Source: Bacillota bacterium
GTDB lineage: Bacteria; Bacillota; Clostridia; Lachnospirales; Lachnospiraceae
NCBI GenBank assembly: GCA_029224465.1
Contig: JAQXUQ010000009.1
Coordinates: 1-60,144 of the forward strand
Direction of reading: 5' to 3'
Length of the DNA: 60,144 bases
In this document: piece after piece, positions 14,168 through 22,190 of the stretch
How positions within the stretch are numbered: position 1 is the stretch's first letter
Layout: every line of letters starts with the position of its first letter
The notes under the pieces: generated by a model
The model's input: the letters and a program-made list of their open reading frames with translations, nothing else
Database searches by the model: none
Told to the model about the DNA's origin: nothing
Translations under genes and position numbers: made by a program

Positions 14168-16390
14168 TTATGATAGAGTGTCTGTATTGCCGGCCGGCGC
14201 GCTTTTCCCCGCGAAAATAATGCTGTCAATCTGCTCCTCATACAGCGTTTCGGATTTTAAAAGTTCCCCCGCGAGCGCGTCGAGCTGTGCCTTATGCGTC
14301 TCCATCAGACGCACCGTCTGATCCCGGAGCTTTGCCGAAAGCTCTACGATATAGTCCGCAGATTTGTCACCGGTCTTCTGGTTGAGAACATTCATATTTA
14401 CAAGAGCATTGTCCGACATGCCGTAGGCATCCACCATATCCTTTAAGATATATGTAGCCTTTTCGATGTCGTTCGAGCACCCCTGCGTCGTTTTATCCCA
14501 GTCCCTGCCGCTGACAAGATATTCGGAAACTTTGCCCGCGTACAGCTGCATGACTTCATTCTCCATCATTTTCTTGGTATAAAGCTTTCTCTGCGGCGGA
14601 TCGATGAAGGTGACCCCGCCCGCGCCGTTGGTCGATGGTATTATCGTTACTTTGCTGACTCTCGCTCCGGTCAGCCGCGCAATCAATACATGCCCTGACT
14701 CATGGTACGCAATCAGCCGGAGATCATCCGGATCGGTCTCCGCATTGTCCCTTTGATGCCCGTGCATCAGCCGTTTGTAGACAGCTTCTTCTACGCAGGC
14801 ACGGTCAATACTTCCAAGCCTCTTCTGCACGCTGATAATCGCCGCTTCGTTCAGGATATCCTTGATTTCCGCGGGGCTTCGGCCCATCATCTCCCGCGCA
14901 AAATCCTGCCGCCTGAAATCATCCGCGAATTTTTTGCCTTTCATATAAATATCGATGATTTCCATGCGCTCCTTCGTCGTCTCCGGGAGCGGGACCGTAT
15001 AGATGTCCGTAAATCTGCCGGGACGCAGCGCCGCCGTATCGATATCCTCAATTCTGTTGGTCGCGCCGATCACCAGAATGTTTTCATCCTTGCGGAAGCC
15101 GTCCATCTCGGTAAGCAGCGCGGTGAGCGCCTTTCGGTCCTCGGAATTCATGTCGTTTCCGCGCTTGACGCAGAGCGTATCCACTTCATCAATAAAAACA
15201 ATGCAGGGCGCCTTTTTCCTCGCTTTCCGGAACATGTCACGGATTCTGGACGCTCCGACGCCGACGTATTTCTCGACGAAATCGGAAGCATTCGCGTATA
15301 TAAACCCGACATGTGCCTCATTGGCCATCACCTGCGCGATCAATGTTTTGCCGGTCCCGGGCGGGCCTACGAGTAGAATGCCTTTGGGAAGATCCGCGCC
15401 GGCTTCCTCGTACTTGCGGGGCTCGCTTAAGAAATCCACGACCGTCCGCAGATCCTCTTTCAAGGGCTGCAGGCCGCCGATGTCGTCAAACGTCTTTTTC
15501 TCGGCCTGTGGCGTATCATCCTGCCGTCCGCTCTCGCCGTGAAGGCCTGTCCTGCCGGAAATACTTCGCATGATCAGGATCATGAAGACGGCAAGTCCGC
15601 CGAGCATGACAATGTCCAGTACGACGGAAGCGGTATTGACCATGCTCTTTTTCTTCGGTGCGGTATTGATCTTGTTCTGTTCGAAATTGAAAACATCGGC
15701 TTTCGGATACACGAGAACGCCCGCGGTCAGAAGCTTTTCCTTAAAGCCTTCCGAATCCGGGTTCTGTGTCAGATACAGGACTTTCCTCCCCGATACGGTA
15801 TAGTACATTGTGTCCGCATCTTCGCTGCCGGAAAATTCCGCGTAGACACGCCTTACCGTTCCTTCTTGAAACGCGTCCGCGAAATCTTTGTACTGTGTTT
15901 CTTTACATTTTTCATCGACTTCGTCAAAGTTTGCGATCTCGCTTGTTTTGTAGTGATACCTGCGCAGACTGTCCCTGCGCGCCTCATATCTCCCGTACAA
16001 TGCGAAATACGCAATGCTGGCGGCGCACACAGCGAGGAACAGAATCAGCGTGAAGATCAGATAAGCGCGGTTCTTTTTCTTCTTTGCGGACGGCTCCTGC
16101 CTCCCCGCGCCGTCCGGATCCATGCGCCGTTTGTACGGCTTGTAGTCCGGCGCGGCTCTGCGCACGATTGCCGCTGCGATATCTTCATCAGAGGCTTCCA
16201 CGCGGATCGTATAAATCCTGCGGTCCGGAGCGCCGTGCCCCTTGAAGTCGCGCGGGTCATTGAGAAGCCCTCCTGTAACTTCATCGAGCCAGACACTCGT
16301 CTTCACCTTCCGGATGCCGGCTTCCTTCAGGGCTTTCCGGATCATTTTCCATTCTTTCGCTGTTCCGCGGGATTCATAGATTATAACCAT
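14168..16390 (-). CDS. FtsH-like membrane AAA+ zinc protease with extra N-terminal domain
   Basis: ATP-dependent membrane protease family (AAA plus M41 peptidase). In the 740-residue protein, residues 1-105 form a charged soluble region absent from ordinary FtsH. TM1 is about 109-131, an extracytoplasmic loop about 132-250, and TM2 about 254-274. The AAA domain has VGPPGTGKT (341-349), Walker B IVFIDEVDTL and the arginine-finger region RPGRF. The peptidase has the zinc motif HESGH, and SNDIEKAT supplies the third ligand. Start confirmed by GGGAGG six bases before the ATG, so the N-domain is really translated. It is preceded by a MATE gene 16 bases upstream. It is probably a specialised paralog rather than the housekeeping FtsH. 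Confidence 0.88.
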   Translation of the reverse strand: MVIIYESRGTAKEWKMIRKALKEAGIRKVKTSVWLDEVTGGLLNDPRDFKGHGAPDRRIYTIRVEASDEDIAAAIVRRAAPDYKPYKRRMDPDGAGRQEPSAKKKKNRAYLIFTLILFLAVCAASIAYFALYGRYEARRDSLRRYHYKTSEIANFDEVDEKCKETQYKDFADAFQEGTVRRVYAEFSGSEDADTMYYTVSGRKVLYLTQNPDSEGFKEKLLTAGVLVYPKADVFNFEQNKINTAPKKKSMVNTASVVLDIVMLGGLAVFMILIMRSISGRTGLHGESGRQDDTPQAEKKTFDDIGGLQPLKEDLRTVVDFLSEPRKYEEAGADLPKGILLVGPPGTGKTLIAQVMANEAHVGFIYANASDFVEKYVGVGASRIRDMFRKARKKAPCIVFIDEVDTLCVKRGNDMNSEDRKALTALLTEMDGFRKDENILVIGATNRIEDIDTAALRPGRFTDIYTVPLPETTKERMEIIDIYMKGKKFADDFRRQDFAREMMGRSPAEIKDILNEAAIISVQKRLGSIDRACVEEAVYKRLMHGHQRDNAETDPDDLRLIAYHESGHVLIARLTGARVSKVTIIPSTNGAGGVTFIDPPQRKLYTKKMMENEVMQLYAGKVSEYLVSGRDWDKTTQGCSNDIEKATYILKDMVDAYGMSDNALVNMNVLNQKTGDKSADYIVELSAKLRDQTVRLMETHKAQLDALAGELLKSETLYEEQIDSIIFAGKSAPAGNTDTLS

Positions 16391-16406
16391 ACTGCGCCTC
16401 CCGGAT

Positions 16407-17723
16407 TCATCTGCGTGGCAGCTGCCTGCGGCTTCTCCTCATCATCAATATAATAATAGCAGATGACAGAGCTTCCGCGGCAGGAAACGAGAGCCAGATT
16501 CCGGTCATACCCAGAGCTTTGGAAAGCACGGAAGCCATCAGGCTGATCAGGACAAAGCCGCGCAGGATCGACGAGATAAAAGCCTCTCTTCCTCTGTCCG
16601 TAGCCGCGAGATACCCCATGCAGACGATGTTGAAGCCGGCAAAAACATACCCTGCGAAATAGATTCGAAGCCCCGGAACCGCAATCGCCGAAAGTGCGGC
16701 ATCTCCGTCTGTATTGAATACTCTGCTGACTGCCGGCGCGGCAGCAAGCATCAGGGTGCTGATCATAACCGCGAAAAACAAAGCGGTCAGGACAGCCATT
16801 CGAAGAATCCTGCCGGTCTCTTTGTTTTGTCCCCGCGCACAGCTGTCGGAGAGCAAAGGCTGGGAACCCTGGGAAATGCCGTTAAATATCGAATTTGCGA
16901 CAATCGCGGTATTGGCGACAACACCGTAAGCCGCGACGCCGGTGTTGCCCGCGATGCCAAGAATCAGATAATTGAAAATCAAAGTTGTGAAGCCGCCGGA
17001 AATCTCCGCGACAAAGGCGGATATCCCGATGCGGCAGAACGAAAGAAGCCGGCGCACAGATAACGCGCATCTTCGAAGTACGAGCGTATTGCCGGGCTTT
17101 TTCAGATGTACCATGCAGATGGAAATCGAAAGAAGCGGTGATAGCGCTGTCGCGAGCGCTGCGCCGCTCATTCCCAGATGCAGCGGGAACATCAGGACAT
17201 AGTCACCCGAGATGTTGAACAGGCTGCTCGCGATCGTCGCAGCCATGCTGAGCGTCGGGTCCGCATCGTTTCTTGTAAACGAGGTTGCCGCGTAGTTCAG
17301 CATGAATAGCGGCGTAAACAAAAGAAAAATTCTTGAATAATCGGTTCCCGCCGCAATCACATCTCCTGTCGCTCCAAGCAGGATCAGGAGCCTCTCCGGC
17401 AGAAAAGCGCCGATCAGAATAAAAGGAACCGAAGCGATCAGGATCCATTCCACAGCTTCACTAAGATACCCTGCAGCCTCTTTCCTCGTCACGCGGTCAA
17501 TCGCAAAACGTGTTGCCGCGCCTGCGCCGATCATCGCTCCGGCCGCGTAAATCAGGCCGTAAACCGGAAGGACCAGATTGAGTGCCGCGATGCCGTCCGC
17601 GCCTTCCGCAAGTGCGATAAAAAAGGTATCCGCCAGCACATAGGCTGAGATACCGATCATACCGAAAATATTTTTAGATACATAAGCGGCAAACTGATGC
17701 CGGATAGAAGTTTTCTGCTCCAT
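16407..17723 (-). CDS. MATE-family efflux transporter
   Basis: Multidrug and toxin extrusion antiporter, polytopic in the plasma membrane, exporting organic cations or other small molecules by Na+ or H+ exchange. The 438-residue protein has about 12 hydrophobic segments. Two MatE repeats show MIGISAYVLADTFFIALAEG at the N-terminus and GVAAYGVVANTAIVANSIFNGI at the start of the second half, with QGSQPLLS nearby. Length is standard. GGAGG precedes the ATG closely. It lies 16 bases before the FtsH-like gene, so they are probably co-transcribed. Substrate is unknown. Confidence 0.9.
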   Translation of the reverse strand: MEQKTSIRHQFAAYVSKNIFGMIGISAYVLADTFFIALAEGADGIAALNLVLPVYGLIYAAGAMIGAGAATRFAIDRVTRKEAAGYLSEAVEWILIASVPFILIGAFLPERLLILLGATGDVIAAGTDYSRIFLLFTPLFMLNYAATSFTRNDADPTLSMAATIASSLFNISGDYVLMFPLHLGMSGAALATALSPLLSISICMVHLKKPGNTLVLRRCALSVRRLLSFCRIGISAFVAEISGGFTTLIFNYLILGIAGNTGVAAYGVVANTAIVANSIFNGISQGSQPLLSDSCARGQNKETGRILRMAVLTALFFAVMISTLMLAAAPAVSRVFNTDGDAALSAIAVPGLRIYFAGYVFAGFNIVCMGYLAATDRGREAFISSILRGFVLISLMASVLSKALGMTGIWLSFPAAEALSSAIIILMMRRSRRQLPRR

Positions 17724-17799
17724 TGTCCTCCTGCGGCGCCGAAGCCGGCGCGCCGCCGCCCCGTCTTCCCCCGCGGGGGTCCGGTTCCTGCGGCAGCAG

Positions 17800-17832
17800 C
17801 TTCCGGCCGCTCTTCTTAGGGGCGGCCGGAAG
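17800..17832 (-). other. GC-rich hairpin after dnaJ-like gene
   Basis: Perfect 11-bp stem (CTTCCGGCCGC / GCGGCCGGAAG) three bases beyond the dnaJ-type stop codon, with no T-run. It may slow or stabilise the 3' end rather than terminate; read-through to the MATE gene is possible. Confidence 0.6.
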
Positions 17833-17835
17833 TCC

Positions 17836-18942
17836 TTAAGCTGATTCCGATGTGTGGAATTGTCTTGCCCTTTCTCCTTCTCCGCCGGTCAGCCGGTCAA
17901 ATTCCATAAGTTTCTGTCTGGCTTCCGCGGAAATATTCTGCGGAACCCGGATCTGGATCTCCACATAGAGGTCGCCTGCGCTCTTGCCGCCGGCCGCCGG
18001 CATGCCTTTGCCGCGAAGGCGCAGCTTCCTGCCGGGCTGCATGCCTTCCGGCACCGTAACTTCAACAATACCGTCCAGCGTGGGAACACGGGCACTCCCG
18101 CCGAGTACCGCCGTCATGAACGGAACCCGGACGCTCGTATAGAGATCCTGTCCCCTGCGTTCAAATCCTTCTTTCGCAGTCACATGCACGCGGATCAGAA
18201 GATCGCCTGCTTCGCCGCCTGCGCCGGGATTCCCCTTGCCGCGGATGCGTACAGACTGGCCTTCATCGATGCCCGCAGGAATCGAGATTTCCAGCGTATG
18301 TGTGCTGCCGTCCGCTTCGCGAAGAGAAATCTTCCGCTTGCAGCCGCGAACCGCTTCATCAAAACTGATCGTAACATCCGTATGAAGATCAGTGCCTTTT
18401 GCCGCCGCGCCGCCGGAGGAATATGCGCCGCTGAAGCCCTGCCCCGTGCCAAAGCCGCTGCCGTTAAAGCCCTGCGAACCTCCGAAGCTGCTGCCACCAA
18501 AGCCCTGAGCGCCGCTGAAGCCATTTCCGCCGAAACCGCCTGTAAAGCTCTGATGGAAACCGCCATGGCCTTTCTGCCTGCCGAACAGATCCGAGAACAA
18601 ATCGCCGAACATGTCTCCCATGTCCTGCGTACCGGAACTGCTGTAATAATACGTTGTGCCGTCCGGGCTCTTATATGTATGCGCACCCTGAAATTCTGAT
18701 CCGCCGCCTCCCGCGTCAAAGCCGGCAAAGCCGAACTGATCGTACTGTTTTCTCTTCTGCGGATCGGAAAGGACGCTGTACGCCTCCCCGATTTCCTCGA
18801 ATTTCTTCTTCGCCTCTTCATTACCGGGATTGACATCCGGATGATATTTCTTCGCGAGCTTTCTGTATGCCGATTTAATCTGTGCCTGGGTAGCTGTTCT
18901 GTCAATGCCCAGTACTTCGTAATAATCTTTTTTCGTAGCCAT
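17836..18942 (-). CDS. DnaJ-type co-chaperone without zinc finger (class II, CbpA-like)
   Basis: Stimulates DnaK ATPase and delivers unfolded clients. The 368-residue protein has an N-terminal J domain (residues 1-70, with the HPD motif in KKYHPDVNPGN) and a long Gly/Phe region with repeated GFGGS- and GFNGSGFG-type units (about 75-185). Two C-terminal beta domains follow (ISIPAGIDEGQSVRIRGKG; VTVPEGMQPGRKLRLRGKG). The four CxxCxGxG zinc repeats of classical DnaJ are absent. The start at 18942 is set by AGGAGGTGA upstream of MATKKDYYEVLG. There is no CIRCE element in front. Confidence 0.9.
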   Translation of the reverse strand: MATKKDYYEVLGIDRTATQAQIKSAYRKLAKKYHPDVNPGNEEAKKKFEEIGEAYSVLSDPQKRKQYDQFGFAGFDAGGGGSEFQGAHTYKSPDGTTYYYSSSGTQDMGDMFGDLFSDLFGRQKGHGGFHQSFTGGFGGNGFSGAQGFGGSSFGGSQGFNGSGFGTGQGFSGAYSSGGAAAKGTDLHTDVTISFDEAVRGCKRKISLREADGSTHTLEISIPAGIDEGQSVRIRGKGNPGAGGEAGDLLIRVHVTAKEGFERRGQDLYTSVRVPFMTAVLGGSARVPTLDGIVEVTVPEGMQPGRKLRLRGKGMPAAGGKSAGDLYVEIQIRVPQNISAEARQKLMEFDRLTGGEGERARQFHTSESA

Positions 18943-19121
18943 AGAAATCACCTCCTGCCGCCCGGAAAACCGCACCAAAAAGAAGCAGTCATGCGGTTCT
19001 CACTTGACAATACTGCTCCAAAAGGTCATTTATTCATACGTCTGTTATAACACATGTAGAACAAGTATGCAAGATGATTTTCTACCGTAAAGAGCGGAAG
19101 GAAGCGGCCGGTCCACCTGTT

Positions 19122-20060
19122 TTACAAGGGAAGCCGTTTCTCCATCCAGTCCAGAATGCGGGCAAAGACCCTTTCTTTGTCCGGTTCATTCAGAATCTCA
19201 TGCCGGTCTCCGGACTGCAGGATGCAGGTGAGATCGAGGATACCGGCTTTGGAGAACATGTCTGCTGTTTTCCGGACGCCTTCTCCTAAATCACCGACCG
19301 GGTCCTCCGCGCCGGAAATGATCAGCACCGGAAGCTGCCCCGGAATACGGTTTACATTCTCCTGCCGGCAGTCAAACTGCACCGTTTCCATCAGTCCCCG
19401 GTAGCCGTTTAATGTGAACCGGAAGGTGCACTTCGGATCACTGTAATACCTGCGGACAATTTCCGTGTCTTTCGTAAGCCAGCTGCGCTCCGGTTCTTCT
19501 CCGGTCAGATCAAACGCTTTATAGGACTTGCCGTAGGAAAGATTCTGTACAAAACGGCTTCTGTAATGCCAGCCGCGGAAAGCCGCAATCACATGCAGCA
19601 GAAAGAGTCCAAAGCGCGTTGTCTTTTCGTCAACATAACCCGTACCGCAGATGATGGCGCCGCTTAAACCTTCCCCAAAAGATGCAAGATACCGCCGGAG
19701 CAGATAGGAGCCCATGCTGTGACCGAACATAAAGTACGGTTTGGCAGGGAATTTCTCCTGCGCAAGCGTTCTGAGCTTCTGCATATCCTCTACAAGGACG
19801 CCGCCCGGATCCTCCGGGGCGAAATATCCCCATTCTTCCTTCGAGACGACCGATGCGCCATGACCTAAAAGATCCATTCCGGCCACCGCAAATCCGTTTT
19901 CCGTAAGATACTGCACGAACGGTTCATAGCGGTCTATATACTCTACCATACCATGTGTGATCTGCAGAACGCCCCGGATTTCCCCCTGATCCGGTGCAGC
20001 TGTAAACGCGTGAATCTGCGTTCTGCCGTCCGCGGATAAAAATATAAACGTCTCTTTCAT
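19122..20060 (-). CDS. Alpha/beta hydrolase, lysophospholipase/monoacylglycerol lipase-like
   Basis: Serine hydrolase of the Hydrolase_4 (PldB-like) group, probably cleaving lipid or other carboxylic esters in the cytoplasm. The 312-residue protein has VLQITHGMVEYIDRYEPF (oxyanion region), GMDLLGHGAS, the nucleophile elbow GHSMGS, the acid in ISGAEDPVGD and the histidine in GDRHEIL near the C-terminus, giving a complete catalytic triad. The start at 20060 has GGGGGAG upstream. It follows sigH by about 76 bases, with a hairpin in between. Exact substrate is unknown. Confidence 0.87.
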   Translation of the reverse strand: MKETFIFLSADGRTQIHAFTAAPDQGEIRGVLQITHGMVEYIDRYEPFVQYLTENGFAVAGMDLLGHGASVVSKEEWGYFAPEDPGGVLVEDMQKLRTLAQEKFPAKPYFMFGHSMGSYLLRRYLASFGEGLSGAIICGTGYVDEKTTRFGLFLLHVIAAFRGWHYRSRFVQNLSYGKSYKAFDLTGEEPERSWLTKDTEIVRRYYSDPKCTFRFTLNGYRGLMETVQFDCRQENVNRIPGQLPVLIISGAEDPVGDLGEGVRKTADMFSKAGILDLTCILQSGDRHEILNEPDKERVFARILDWMEKRLPL

Positions 20061-20071
20061 GATACTCCCCC

Positions 20072-20091
20072 GCGCCATTCCCCAATGGCGC
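20072..20091. other. Perfect 8-bp hairpin between sigH and the hydrolase gene
   Basis: GCGCCATT and AATGGCGC flank a 4-base loop just upstream of the hydrolase ribosome-binding site. There is no U-run, so it is more likely an RNA processing or stability element than a terminator. Confidence 0.5.
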
Positions 20092-20136
20092 ACAATGTTT
20101 TAACAGCTGTCCTGTTCTCTTCCGGCAGCCTCCTGT

Positions 20137-20817
20137 TCACTCTCCCCTGTTCTGCAGGAACCGCCGGATCTTTCCGCGCACTCTCTGCACCGCGTTGTCC
20201 GCGGATTTCGGCGATATATTCAGTTCTTTTGCGATTTCCTGATACGTGTGGCCGCCGGTCAGCAGCCGGTAAACCTCCTGCTCCTTCGCGCTGAGGAGCT
20301 GCAGGAACTGTTCGTCCAACAGCCGTGCGTTTTCATTTCCAAGCGCCTGTTCTTCCGGCTGATAGTCATAACTGCCGATTTCCAGCAGCGGATTTTCATT
20401 TGGATCCCGGTCTTCCTTCCATCCGGCGTCGATCGGCTGCGCAAAGGAAATCAGGCGTTGATTTCCGGAATTGTCTTCGGAAAGCGCGGAACGCAGATGA
20501 TTTTCAATGCACGCGAGCGCGAACGTCCGGAAAGAAGCTCTCTTATCCGGAGAAAATTTCCGGAACGCCTCAAAGAGGCCGATCATCCCCTCCTGGATCA
20601 GATCCGCCCCTTCGCCTCCGTTGAGATATCTCCCTCTTGCCGCGGCTGCCACGACTTTTTTGTACCGCCGCATCAACGCTTCCTCGGCAAGTTCCGCATT
20701 TTCATCATCATCGCTCCTGCTGATGCGGATCAGCTCCTCGTCGGAGCTGTTTTTCAGTGCATCCTTCGTCAAAACACTCCCGTCTCTACATCGAAAGCCG
20801 CTGCCGCAGGATCTCAT
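20137..20817 (-). CDS. sigH: RNA polymerase sigma factor, SigH-like
   Basis: Sigma-70 family factor of the SigH (sigma-30) type, which in Firmicutes directs early sporulation and transition-phase genes. The 226-residue protein has region 2 with LIQEGMIGLFEAFRKFSPDKRASFRTFALACIENHL, in part DLIQEGMIGLFEAFRKF, and region 4 with LSAKEQEVYRLLTGGHTYQEIAKELN, in part GHTYQEIAKELNISPKSADN. Its place directly after rlmB, in the ispF-cysE-cysS-mrnC-rlmB block, matches Bacillus sigH. The ATG with GGGAG nine bases upstream overlaps the rlmB end by 32 bases; a TTG at 20772 is the alternative. Region 2.4 is divergent (ENHLRSALSEDN), so promoter specificity may differ. Confidence 0.8.
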   Translation of the reverse strand: MRSCGSGFRCRDGSVLTKDALKNSSDEELIRISRSDDDENAELAEEALMRRYKKVVAAAARGRYLNGGEGADLIQEGMIGLFEAFRKFSPDKRASFRTFALACIENHLRSALSEDNSGNQRLISFAQPIDAGWKEDRDPNENPLLEIGSYDYQPEEQALGNENARLLDEQFLQLLSAKEQEVYRLLTGGHTYQEIAKELNISPKSADNAVQRVRGKIRRFLQNRGE

Positions 20818-21733
20818 AAGCGAGCACTCCCGCCGCTACGGATGCGTTCAGCGAATTGATTTCACCGCGAAGCGGAATGGACGCGATTGTATCGCAGTGC
20901 TCCTTTACAAGTCTGGAAACGCCGCTTCCTTCCGCGCCGACAATCATTCCGATCGGCCCGGTCAGATTCAGCCTTGTCATCGGCTCTCCGTCCATATCCG
21001 CGCACACGAACCAGAGACCCTTCTTCTTAAGCGCCTCAATTGTCTGCACCATGTTGGTAACCTTGACGACCGGCGTGTAGTTCAGCGCTCCGGCAGAAGC
21101 CCTCGCGACAGTCGCTGTTAGACCGACCGCACGGTCTTTCGGAATAATCACGCCATGTGCGCCGACAGCATTCGCTGTACGGATAATCGCGCCCAGATTA
21201 TGCGGGTCGACGATATTATCCAGCAGAATAAAGAACGGGTCTTCGTCCTTAGCCTGCGCCCTTGCGAACAGATCGTCCATGGACGCGTAGCTGTACGCTG
21301 CGCAGACCGCGATCACGCCCTGATGTCTGCCGGTTTCCGAAAGCTGGTCCAGCCGTTCCCTGCTGATATAGCGGATCGGTGTTCCCGCCTTCGCGGCTTC
21401 CCTTTTAATCGTAAGTACCGGGCCGTCCTGGCAGCCGTCCAGCACATAGAGTCTGTCAATCGTTCTGCCGCTTTTAAAAGCCTCGGTCACCGCGTTTCTG
21501 CCTTCGATTCTGCTCTCGCCGTCGGCAATGGCCGCCGCCTCGTCCAGCCGGAAGGCTTCCGCCGGAATCCCCTTCCCGGAAGCGCCGTTTCTGCGCCTGC
21601 GGGGCTTTGTATCCGCGCGCTTTTCATCAGCCGCCTGCGGCTTCCTGCCGGCAAGTTTCATCTCCGTCTTCTTTTCCTGTCTGGTTTCCTTCTGTGTTTC
21701 CTGTCTGTTCAATTCTGATTGTTCCTTTTCCAT
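20786..21733 (-). CDS. rlmB: 23S rRNA 2'-O-ribose methyltransferase RlmB/TrmH family
   Basis: SPOUT-class methyltransferase modifying the ribose of a 23S rRNA guanosine. The 315-residue protein has a basic, low-complexity N-terminal tail of about 60 residues, a substrate-binding domain (RIEGRNAVTEAF), and the trefoil-knot catalytic domain. The latter shows NIVDPHNLGAIIRTANAVGA, GMIVGAEGSGVSRLV and IPLRGEINSLNASVAAGVL. The ATG at 21733 has AAGGA six bases before it; an in-frame ATG at 21757 is weaker. Its first 107 bases overlap the end of mrnC in another frame. Confidence 0.92.
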   Translation of the reverse strand: MEKEQSELNRQETQKETRQEKKTEMKLAGRKPQAADEKRADTKPRRRRNGASGKGIPAEAFRLDEAAAIADGESRIEGRNAVTEAFKSGRTIDRLYVLDGCQDGPVLTIKREAAKAGTPIRYISRERLDQLSETGRHQGVIAVCAAYSYASMDDLFARAQAKDEDPFFILLDNIVDPHNLGAIIRTANAVGAHGVIIPKDRAVGLTATVARASAGALNYTPVVKVTNMVQTIEALKKKGLWFVCADMDGEPMTRLNLTGPIGMIVGAEGSGVSRLVKEHCDTIASIPLRGEINSLNASVAAGVLAYEILRQRLSM

Positions 21734-22190
21734 TCTCTTTCCTTCCGCCTGTTTCATCCGGAAACGCAGGGCTGACGCGTATGCCTTCTCCGATCAGATA
21801 CAGAAGCCGCTCTTCTTCGCCCGCAAGGTACAGATATCCGCAGAGCGTTTCCAGCGCTGTCGCTTTCAGATAGACTTCCATGGTCGCGTGCTTCGCGTGA
21901 TGATACGGACTGGAGTTTCTGCCGCGTTTGTAGATTCTTGCTTCCTCCGGAGACAGAAGCCCCGCGATCGCGTCGCCGACGGCCGCCTGTCCTGCCGCGC
22001 AGCAGTATTTCTTCGAAGCTTCATGGAGCTTTGCGGCCTGCCTGTTTCCTTTGGAGATGACAAGCGACCTTGCGATCAGTGAATAGACGGCATCACCCAG
22101 AAACGCGAGCGCAAGCGGGGAATATGTCCGCAGATCCGCCTCCTTCTCACCAAATTCCGCGCGGATCTGTGCCATCAGGCCTTTGTCCAT
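21627..22190 (-). CDS. mrnC: Mini-ribonuclease III
   Basis: Dimeric RNase III-like catalytic domain without a dsRNA-binding domain; it matures 23S rRNA in Firmicutes. The 187-residue protein has PLALAFLGDAVYSLIARSLV at residues 25-44 with the acidic GDAVY catalytic motif, HHAKHATMEVYLKA, and LAGEEERLLYLIGEG as the second acidic motif. The recognisable domain ends near residue 140. The last 45 or so residues are a polar tail encoded by DNA that also encodes the start of rlmB. Its start overlaps the end of cysS by 16 bases. Confidence 0.92.
   Translation of the reverse strand: MDKGLMAQIRAEFGEKEADLRTYSPLALAFLGDAVYSLIARSLVISKGNRQAAKLHEASKKYCCAAGQAAVGDAIAGLLSPEEARIYKRGRNSSPYHHAKHATMEVYLKATALETLCGYLYLAGEEERLLYLIGEGIRVSPAFPDETGGRKENGKGTIRIEQTGNTEGNQTGKEDGDETCRQEAAGG

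Noticed and set aside
18942-19121. CIRCE element in front of the dnaJ-like gene
   Set aside because: No TTAGCACTC/GAGTGCTAA inverted repeat is present in the gap.
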